64,000 nucleotides of DNA. It comes from Mariannaea sp. PMI_226. Taxonomy: Eukaryota; Ascomycota; Sordariomycetes; Hypocreales; Nectriaceae. A program made the position numbers and the translations under genes. Positions 56,494-64,000 of the stretch are shown here, one piece after another. Under the pieces are notes generated by a model. That model was not told where the DNA came from, did not search any database, and saw only the letters and a program-made list of their open reading frames with translations. The first letter of the stretch is position 1, and every line of letters starts with the position of its first letter. Location: NCBI GenBank assembly GCA_024336345.1, contig JANFOG010000013.1, forward strand, positions 310,001-374,000. Reading direction: 5' to 3'.

Positions 56494-59400
56494 ATGCGCA
56501 ACCTTCGCAATATCCAGTTTGGGCGCTGTCTCCGTCCTGATGTCACAGCCGCGTGCTGGGATCCGGAGAAAGACCAAGTCGTATGCACGGCTGGTCCCAC
56601 GTCAGAGAGTTCCAGCATTGAGCTGCTGAGAATCTCTGGCCATCAGGACATGTAAGTCCGACACACTTCCCCCCCTCCCTGCCTTCCTCACCTTAAAAAA
56701 ACTTCTCAATGAATCAAGCAATATCAATGCTGAGAAACCACCTGATTCACCAATCAGCACACTAACTAACCCCGACCACCAGTTCGCCCCAGACTGTGGC
56801 TACATGGGATGCCCCTAGCCCGAACCCGGATCTGCCCGTTGACCGGGTCCTGAGCCTGCAATATCTCAGTGGCTCATCCACAACCTGTCTTGTTCTCGAA
56901 GGCGGCGACATTGTAACTGTCCAAGAGGATGACTTCTCCGGAGATGCCGCTCGTATTGAGATCGTCGGTTCCATTGACGACGGTATTGCCGCCGCCCGGT
57001 GGTCCCCCGACGAGGAGCTCCTCATTATCGTAACCAAGACCAACCAGGTCATTTTCATGGGTGCCACCTTTGACCCTGTCGCCGAGGTTGCCATGACTGT
57101 TGAAGACCTGAAGGCTTCCAAACATGTTTCTGTTGGCTGGGGTAAACGCGAGACACAGTTTCAAGGCCGTGGCGCAAAGGCCATGCGAGATCCTACCATT
57201 CCTGAGAAGGTTGATCAAGGTCTCCCAAGTCCCTTCGAGGATGCCGCCACCACTATCAGCTGGAGAGGTGACGGTGCTTATGTTGCCATCAATGCTGTTG
57301 AACAAGGCGCACGCCGTGTAATTCGAGTATATTCCCGTGAAGGTGAGCTGGACAGCGCCAGCGAGCTAGTGGACGGACTTGAGAGCAGCCTAAGCTGGCG
57401 GCCGTCAGGCAACTTGATGGCCGGCATTCAGCGATTCTCTGATAAAGTAAATGTTGCCTTCTTTGAGAGAAATGGTCTTCGACATGGAGAATTTACTCTC
57501 CAGTCCCCCTCTAGTCCAGTGACTAGCTACGAAAGGATACTTTTGGAATGGAACTCAGACTCAACTGTCTTGGCTGTCATTTTCAAGAATATGATTCAGC
57601 TTTGGACTATGGGCAACTATCACTGGTATCTCAAGCAGGAGATTCCTATTGACCCAGAATCAACTTGCCTTTCATGGCATCCTGAAAAAGCCCTACGTTT
57701 TGCCGCAGCCTCCACTACTGGTGTAGTTGTGGCCGAACACATATTTAACACAGCGCGAGGGTCATGTCGACAACATCATGACAACGGAGCTGTTGCGGTC
57801 ATTGATGGCAACACAGTCAAGTTGACTCCTTTCCGAACTGCCAACGTGCCCCCTCCCATGTCCCTATTTGACATCACTGTCGCCTCAGCTGTTGTTGATG
57901 TGGCTTTCGGGTATCAAAATACATCGTTTGCAGTTCTTCATCACAGTGGTGTTGATGTTTACACATGGCCAATGAACAACGGCAGGTCTATCAAGCCACA
58001 GCTCTCACGGAAGATCCCTTTCGAAGTCCCCGAATTCCCTACGTACCGTGTTCCGCTGCGCATAAACTACGTCTCTGAGTCCAAGTTCCATTGCTTCAAC
58101 TACCAAGACATTGATCAAATCCAGCTTTCTGTTCAGGGAGAGGAGACAGATGGTGCTCATTTCGGTATTGTGGATGCCCAGCAACTCCTTGTTGCTACGT
58201 CAAGCTATGAGAGCGACGTGTCGATTGAAGGATATGGGCAAGATCACTCTGGAAAACTTTATCAGATCCAAGAATCTGGAAACGAACTTCTCCCTGTCCA
58301 GTTCCAGTCTCAGCTTCCATGGTTCGAGATTAGTAAGGTGGATGATGAGATTGTAGCGTTTGGGCTTTCAAGAAATGGTCACATTTACGCCAACTCTCGC
58401 CTCCTTGCGAAGAACTGCACATCCTTCATCCTCACCCCAAGCCATCTTATTCTTACTACTAACAATCATTTGGTCAAATTTATCCATCTGTCAGCTGATG
58501 TCGAAGGTAAGCCTCCCCCAACGCACACACACACATCTCGAAAACATCGCGCAGAGCTATGCTAAATTCTCCCTAGAACTCGAAGTTCCTGCAGATGATC
58601 CGGAGACGGATGAGAGATGCCGTAGTGTCGAGCGTGGATCTCGCCTCGTCACTGCCATCCCCACTAACATGAGTCTGGTCTTGCAAATGCCTCGCGGCAA
58701 CGTGGAGACCATATTCCCCAGAGCCATGGTTGTGGCTGGTATCCGAGACCTCATTGATGAGAAGAATTACGCTCGAGCCTTTTCTTACTGCCGCACTCAG
58801 CGAGTGGATATGAATATCCTATATGATCATCAACCAGAACAGTTCTTGGCAAATGTTGGGCTCTTCTTGGATCAAATCCAAGATGTGACATACATCGACT
58901 TGTTCTTGTCGTCCCTTCGGTAAGCACCTTGAGAAACCACCAACTTACCATCTAAACGCTAACACTGCACTACTAGGCCCGAGGATGTCACCCAGAGCAT
59001 GTATCAAGATACCAAGCGACGATCCAGAGTCCAGATTCCTGGAACTCTATCGACTGAGGAGACGACACCAGCCCCCAGGTCCTCTCCTGCCAAGGTCAAC
59101 GCCATCTGCGACGCTTTCCTCAAGGCCCTGGAGTCACGGAAGGCCACTAACCTGCAGAATATCATTACTTCTCACGTCTGCAAGTCGCCACCAGCGCTTG
59201 ATGACGGTCTTACTATGGTTGCGGACCTCATGAAGGAGGATGAGAAACTCGCCGAGAAGGCTGTCGAACACATCTGCTTCTTGGTGGACGTCAACCGCCT
59301 CTACGAGAATGCCCTTGGCCTGTACAATCTGGAACTCACCCTCCTCGTCGCCCAGCAGTCTCAGCGCGATCCTCGCGAGTATTTACCCTTCATCCAAAAC

Positions 59401-60663
59401 TTGCACAAGCTCTCCGATCTGCGCCGCAAGTTTGAAATCGACGATCATCTTTCTCGTCGTATCAAGGCCCTCGGCCACCTCCAGGCTCTAGATGCCTTTG
59501 ACGAGCTCGTCGCGTACACCACCCAACACACCCTCTATCACGATGCCCTCCGCCTCTATAGGTACCACCCTGAGCGCCTTCGCACCCTGACTGGCGCATA
59601 TGCGGAGTACCTAGAGTCCACATCACAATACCGAGAGGCCGGTCTTGCCTACGAGTCTCTGCAAAATTATACCAAGGCAACCAGCTGCTATCGTACCGCT
59701 GGTGCTCCATGCTGGCAGGAATGCCTCTACACAGCACAGCAGCAGGATCCTCCCTTGTCCGCGGACGCCATGAGCGAGCTTGCTACTGCTCTTGCAGATG
59801 CCCTCTGGGAGGCAAAGGACTACTCTTCGGCTGCCACCATCCACCTCGAATACCTCAACGCACTCGAAACCGCCGTCAAGTGTCTCTGCAAGGGCTATCA
59901 CTTCGCCGAGGCCATCCGTCTGGTTCTTCAGCGCTCCCGCCCTGACCTCCTCGAATCTGCCGTCGATGCAGGTCTCGCGGAAGCCGTCGGCAACACAACT
60001 GAGTTCCTTGCCGACTGCAAGGGCCAGGTAAACGCCCAAGTGCCCCGCATCATGGAGCTTCGTCGCAAGGCCGCCGAGGATCCCCTCGCCTTCTACGAGG
60101 GCGAACGCTCCGGCGGCCTCGACCTACCCGACGACGTCTCCATTGCCGCATCTTCGCGCGTGAGCACCAGCGCGTCGCTCTTCACGCGGTACACCGGTAA
60201 GGATGGCAGCGTGGGAACCGTGGGCACGGGTGTCAGCCGCGCCACCAGCAAGAACCGGCGTCGCGAGGAGAAGAAGCGGGCGCGCGGCCGCAAGGGAACG
60301 GTGTATGAGGAGGAGTACCTCGTCAACAGCGTCCGCCGTCTCATCGAGCGCGTCAACGCCACCACGGCTGACGTCGAACGTCTCGTCTTCGCCCTCGTCC
60401 GCCGCAGCATGCCCGAGCGTGCCCGCGCCGTCGAGGCCCTCATGGCCGACGTGTCCGAAGCCTGCGCCCGCACGGCCGCGGAAGTCTTCGTCACTGCGGA
60501 CAACGCAAAGGCCGAGACGCAGATCCAGACCGAGGGTGGCGAGATGGCCTGGAAGGCCACCGGCGGAGATGCCGTGCTACAGGATTTTGTACTGTCCCAA
60601 GGGAAAAAGCAGGAACCGCCTGTGATTACGAATATGAAGAAGCTTACGTTGTTGGGATCATGA
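56494..60663 (+). CDS. ELP1: Elongator complex subunit ELP1/IKI3
   Basis: Four exons (56494-56651, 56783-58506, 58577-58919, 58977-60663) encode 1303 residues, the normal length for ELP1; introns are 131, 70 and 57 nt with GTAAGT/GTAAGC donors and consistent frames. The N-terminal two thirds form WD40-like propellers (for example SLSWRPSGNLMAG, LEWNSDSTVLAVIF, STCLSWHPEKALRFAA). The C-terminal third is TPR-like helices (EYLESTSQYREAGLAYESLQNYTKA). Near the end lies the basic patch KNRRREEKKRARGRKG, which in yeast Elp1 acts in tRNA binding and nuclear import. Elongator modifies wobble uridines of tRNAs (cm5U and mcm5U); ELP1 is its scaffold with ELP2 and ELP3. The start was chosen from MRNLRN, the usual ELP1 N-terminus. 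It converges with BUD6. Confidence 0.96.
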
Positions 60664-61118
60664 TGAAATGGCCAAGGGGTTTAAAAAAAAGGGGATTTTT
60701 GGAGGCTGATTGTTTATTTTTGAGAGCATAGCGGGAGCTATCTACGATGGGGGAAAAAAATGCTGGACAATGGGGGTTAAGGGGGAACTAGGGAAGAGAA
60801 AAATAAACAAGGATTTTCACGGGAACGCCTACGCAACCCAGAAGGGAGAAAACAAAAGCAACAAGATCATACTTGAAATGAAGATCCATCAGACTTGGTC
60901 CCATTAACATATACCGAACACATACATATCCCATTCAGTAATCACCGTCACAAAACAACACTAACCACAAAAACCCAAGAACAAGAACCCCTATGTTCGC
61001 CTCCGCTATGTGAAAAAAAAGAAGGATGAAACAGGAAACACGAAAGGGTGTGGGGTGAGAAGGGATGGGAAGGGAGTAAGAAGAGAAGTTCAACTTTGGA
61101 AACAGGACAACGGAAAAA

Positions 61119-61133
61119 GGGGGGGGGGGGGGG
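61119..61133. repeat. Poly-G run
   Basis: Fifteen consecutive G on the + strand. Confidence 0.9.
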
Positions 61134-61310
61134 CTACATCACTGGACAAGAGAGTAGCTGGGCGTGAAGTCTGGGGCGCGTGGTAAATCTAAGAAGAAAA
61201 AGATCCTATATTCGTGGTAACGACATGATGCATGTTGCCATGATACAGATGATTTCATACGTGCGTGCTGTTTTTTTGTTTCTTCCGGGGTGTAATAATG
61301 TGAGTGATAA

Positions 61311-61344
61311 GGGGAAAGGGGTAAGGGGGAAAGGGGGAGGAGGG
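61311..61344 (+). repeat. G-quadruplex-like tract
   Basis: Runs of four, four, five and five G separated by three-base spacers, followed by GGAGGG. This fits the textbook four-run pattern with short loops. Confidence 0.65.
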
Positions 61345-61398
61345 TTAAGAGGCTATAAAAAAAACGAAAGGGTGTGACAAAGGAGTGCCAGAGAGATA

Positions 61399-64000
61399 CT
61401 ATGCATCATTGAGGAGTTCTGCCTCGTCATCTGAGGCAGGCAGAGGAGGAGGAGGCGGTGAGCTTGCAACTTCATCATTGGACTCAGGTATGGCCGGGTT
61501 ATCGCTCTCTTCCCCGATGGGATTCTCAGGGATGATCCCGTTCTGCCGCTCCCAGACCTCACGACGGATACGATCGTCCTTTGCCTTGCGGGCGCGCTCA
61601 ACCTCCTCGAATCCACCCGACTTCTTGAGCTTGCCTCCAGAAACAACGCTAACGATCTCGTGGTGTAGAGGGTTTCCTCGGCGGTTTGCAAGTTCCTTCT
61701 GTCGCAGCTTCTCGGCGCGTTCGATGGCCTCGAGGCGATCTTCGTGGTTAGGTTGGAGAGCGCGAACCTCGCCCAAGACGCCTTCCTTTGCCGCATTCTG
61801 ATCGACGCTGTTACCAAGATTGCTGAGACCTCGCGAGAACTGACGAGCGTTTCCGGCGCTGGCTCCGGTGCCGTTGTCCTTCATCTGCTCTTTGGTGGCC
61901 TGCTCGACGAGGTTGAAAGTCTCAGAGGCCTTTTCCAGATCATCGCGCAAATCCACCAGGAGATCCTCCATAAGGCGAAGCTCGTCACGGCCCTGGCAAA
62001 CATCTTCGAGCTCCTTCTCCCAAATCTTAGTCCAGAGCGGTTTTTCTTGAGCCATGTATTCCTCCATCTTCATCAACTCCTTCGTAAGCAGCGTGATATC
62101 CTTGGCCACAGTCTCCAGTTGTCGAGGCAAGGGGCGGACGCCACGATGCACGACATCCTTTCGAAGATCCTCAATGAGATCTTGCAAGTCGTCCACTTTA
62201 CCGACAAGTCGGTCGGAATCGGCATTGAGCTGCTTTCGTCCGCCACTAACGTAAGCGTAGCCAGCATCCCCTTCAAGATCAGGGATGGTAGCTTTGGCTG
62301 CAAGAGTCTTGACACTGGCAGCTTTGTTGCGGATGGTGGACATGGAATCCTGAATCTCAGCCTGGAACTTGGAATATGTCTGTCGGATAACGGCGAGATC
62401 ACGGCGGAGGCTCTGGAGCTCGCCGATGTGACCGGCGTTCAACTTTCGACCGGGACTAGGGAGCGCCTTGGAGCCGTCAGGCGTAGGAGTGGCAGCCGGC
62501 GCCAGCGCCATTCGTGCCATCTCGTTAGCTGCCTCTTGTTGACGCTCGGATACGCGCTGGATTGCAACCCCTTGGTCGTCGACCGTTTGCTTGACATCAC
62601 GAACAATCTTGGTAAGAGAGGCAATTCCGTCATCAAAGTGACGCTTGACCTCATCCAAGGCCTCCACGTTGAGCACCAAAACAGTCCGGTCCTGGACATC
62701 GGCGAGATCCTCCAGTTCGTGCCGCACGCCGGAAACAGGATCCTGGATGTAAATTTCGGGTAGATCCGCACCGTTCTGTTGCGTGTTCCACGAGAACTTT
62801 TCGATAAACGCAAGTTGCAATCGACCAATTGAGAGCTCGTCTCGTCCCTCTGGCAAGAAAAATTTCTTCACCTTGGATTTGTACTGGAGGAACAACGTGA
62901 GGTCCTTGGTAGGGGTCGGAGGGGGTGAGTCTTGAAAGTACGAGGCTTCTTCCCCTCCTTTGGGTGGTGGAGTAGGGGGGAGCTCCTGTGCTTGCTTAGC
63001 TTTGACGATCGGGGTTTCTTGCTTGACTTCCTCATCATCTTGATCAAAAATAGGATCAGTTGGAGGGCCGTTGAGAGTTGCCCGGGGGTTGAAGTTCTCA
63101 TCTTGCTTTTTGGCAGCCGGGGGGTTGGCTGCAGGCAACTCGGCTGGCGCAGGCTCCTCAGCGACGCGACTTGGTATTCTGACAGGAGATGCTTCCGCGG
63201 CAGCGGCGTTGGCGGCAGCGGATCGCAATGACTGGGTCGAAGTATTACGATTATGTCGCAGGCTCTCTCGAGTCTGCACAGCGCGCAATGATTCCCTAGC
63301 TTCCTTTCTCCCTCTGTTTGGCACAGGCGAATTTTGAGGGGGAAGCAGAGGTACTCCATTTGCTCCCCCTAAATGCTTGGATATTTGATATTGCGAGTAT
63401 CGTCGAGAAGCCCTTCGTTCCAGATCGCCTCCCTTCTGCAGCGCAGCCAGGGCGCTTGATGTATTGTCTGGTGGAGGTGGGGGCGGCGGGGGGAATGAAT
63501 CGATATTCAGCTCTGTCGACGGGACAGAGGGCATTGTGCTGTCGTTATCGGGATAAGGTGGTACTACCGGCATGCTCTGCATCGTATTGCTGGAAAGACT
63601 TGACTGCTCTGAGCCGACGGAAGCGCGAGACTGGTCACGCTCTCCCTTGAATCGACGGCTCGGGGATTGGTTCACTCCTGTAGGCGCATTGGCTGTAGGC
63701 TCAGTCGACTGTGAGGGGGGCTGGAAGCCATTCTCCAAACCCTCCTCCAGCATGTTAGTCAACCCACTGGTTCCGCTCCCAACGGTGCTGACGCTGGTGG
63801 TCCTGTCGGGGGCGGAGCTATCACGCTCTCGGGCCTGCCTCTGACGTAGCCTTTGTTGCTTGCGCTTCAGCCCATGGAGGAGATTGATGATAATGTCTCG
63901 TATTCTAGGCAAATATCGCTCCAGGCTCTCAGAGCTCGCTTCCTGACTCAAGGTGGCCTCGAGGATATGCCGCAAAAGATCGGGGACATTGCCCAGGTCA
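61399..64000 (-). CDS. BUD6: BUD6/AIP3 actin-interacting polarity protein, 5' part off the edge
   Basis: The frame is open to the right edge, giving 866 visible residues that form the C-terminal part; the N-terminus and start lie outside. The first visible segment contains LPRIRDIIINLLHGLKRKQQ, a conserved BUD6 patch. A disordered Pro/Ser-rich region with poly-Pro follows. The AIP3 domain then begins near FLQYKSKVKKFFLPEGRD and continues through DLPEIYIQDPVSG and RTVLVLNVEALDEVK into long coiled-coil segments, ending in an acidic tail. Known role: Bud6 binds actin monomers and formins and promotes actin cable nucleation at polarised sites such as hyphal tips and septa. No intron is visible in this part. 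It converges with ELP1. Confidence 0.93.
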   Translation of the reverse strand, partial: DLGNVPDLLRHILEATLSQEASSESLERYLPRIRDIIINLLHGLKRKQQRLRQRQARERDSSAPDRTTSVSTVGSGTSGLTNMLEEGLENGFQPPSQSTEPTANAPTGVNQSPSRRFKGERDQSRASVGSEQSSLSSNTMQSMPVVPPYPDNDSTMPSVPSTELNIDSFPPPPPPPPDNTSSALAALQKGGDLERRASRRYSQYQISKHLGGANGVPLLPPQNSPVPNRGRKEARESLRAVQTRESLRHNRNTSTQSLRSAAANAAAAEASPVRIPSRVAEEPAPAELPAANPPAAKKQDENFNPRATLNGPPTDPIFDQDDEEVKQETPIVKAKQAQELPPTPPPKGGEEASYFQDSPPPTPTKDLTLFLQYKSKVKKFFLPEGRDELSIGRLQLAFIEKFSWNTQQNGADLPEIYIQDPVSGVRHELEDLADVQDRTVLVLNVEALDEVKRHFDDGIASLTKIVRDVKQTVDDQGVAIQRVSERQQEAANEMARMALAPAATPTPDGSKALPSPGRKLNAGHIGELQSLRRDLAVIRQTYSKFQAEIQDSMSTIRNKAASVKTLAAKATIPDLEGDAGYAYVSGGRKQLNADSDRLVGKVDDLQDLIEDLRKDVVHRGVRPLPRQLETVAKDITLLTKELMKMEEYMAQEKPLWTKIWEKELEDVCQGRDELRLMEDLLVDLRDDLEKASETFNLVEQATKEQMKDNGTGASAGNARQFSRGLSNLGNSVDQNAAKEGVLGEVRALQPNHEDRLEAIERAEKLRQKELANRRGNPLHHEIVSVVSGGKLKKSGGFEEVERARKAKDDRIRREVWERQNGIIPENPIGEESDNPAIPESNDEVASSPPPPPLPASDDEAELLNDA

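Larger units (their letters stand above)
60664..61398. other. Convergent 3' intergenic region, ELP1 / BUD6
   Basis: 735 bp between two convergent stops, with a 15-G run and a G-quadruplex-like tract. No gene seen. Confidence 0.6.

Noticed and set aside
61744..62763. 339-codon open frame on + antisense to BUD6
   Set aside because: It mirrors the BUD6 AIP3 region; the minus-strand frame matches a known family and this one does not.

Overview
This window is nuclear DNA from a filamentous ascomycete (Pezizomycotina, most likely Sordariomycetes). The evidence is short GT-AG introns (about 53-280 nt) with GTAAGT/GTATGT donors and CTAAC/CTGAC branch sites, CT-rich leaders, single-copy conserved fungal genes and 0.4-4 kb intergenic stretches dotted with TAGGTA/TACCTA motifs. 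I see no bacterial operons, CRISPR array, intact transposon, tRNA or rRNA gene. The genus cannot be fixed from sequence alone.

Layout. 1-6.5 kb: an unknown Ser/Pro-rich protein, a small probable mitochondrial protein and the mitochondrial S-adenosylmethionine carrier (PET8-like), all on +. 6.9-10.3 kb: a six-exon WDR48/UAF1-type WD40 protein (-). 12-14 kb: two tiny Cys-rich proteins sharing an MC...YxCGH...CxxC layout (-). 14.6-19.5 kb: the DEAD-box helicase HAS1 (-), divergent from a triple-KH RNA-binding protein (+). 23-25.3 kb: a single-pass membrane protein with a repetitive SGD-motif ectodomain (+), convergent with a BTB protein (26.2-27.8 kb, -). 31.8-34 kb: a tRNA(Ile)-lysidine synthetase-like PP-loop protein (+). 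37.1-37.9 kb: a fungal zinc-finger-like protein (-). 41.3-47.5 kb, all on -: a coiled-coil protein of unknown function, an AKAP7-like 2H phosphoesterase and the histidine-phosphotransfer protein YPD1. 47.5-53.75 kb: no recognisable gene. 53.75-64 kb: a DUF3984-like protein (-), Elongator subunit ELP1/IKI3 (+) and, converging on it and cut by the right edge, BUD6/AIP3 (-).

The genes are mostly housekeeping and do not form a biosynthetic or defence cluster. Several touch RNA and translation (HAS1, KH protein, TilS-like, ELP1, 2H phosphoesterase); others serve signalling (YPD1), polarity (BUD6), deubiquitinase control (WDR48-like) and mitochondria (PET8, small protein). Exon boundaries were derived by hand from splice signals, reading-frame continuity and remembered family conservation; no alignment was run.

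I did not find an obviously new multi-gene system. The points most worth a second look are a tandem splice acceptor in the KH gene that would switch its C-terminal tail off, the paired CGH mini-proteins, the repeat-built membrane protein, a strong overlapping upstream start codon in the TilS-like gene, and stop-free introns of length 3n in the first two genes.
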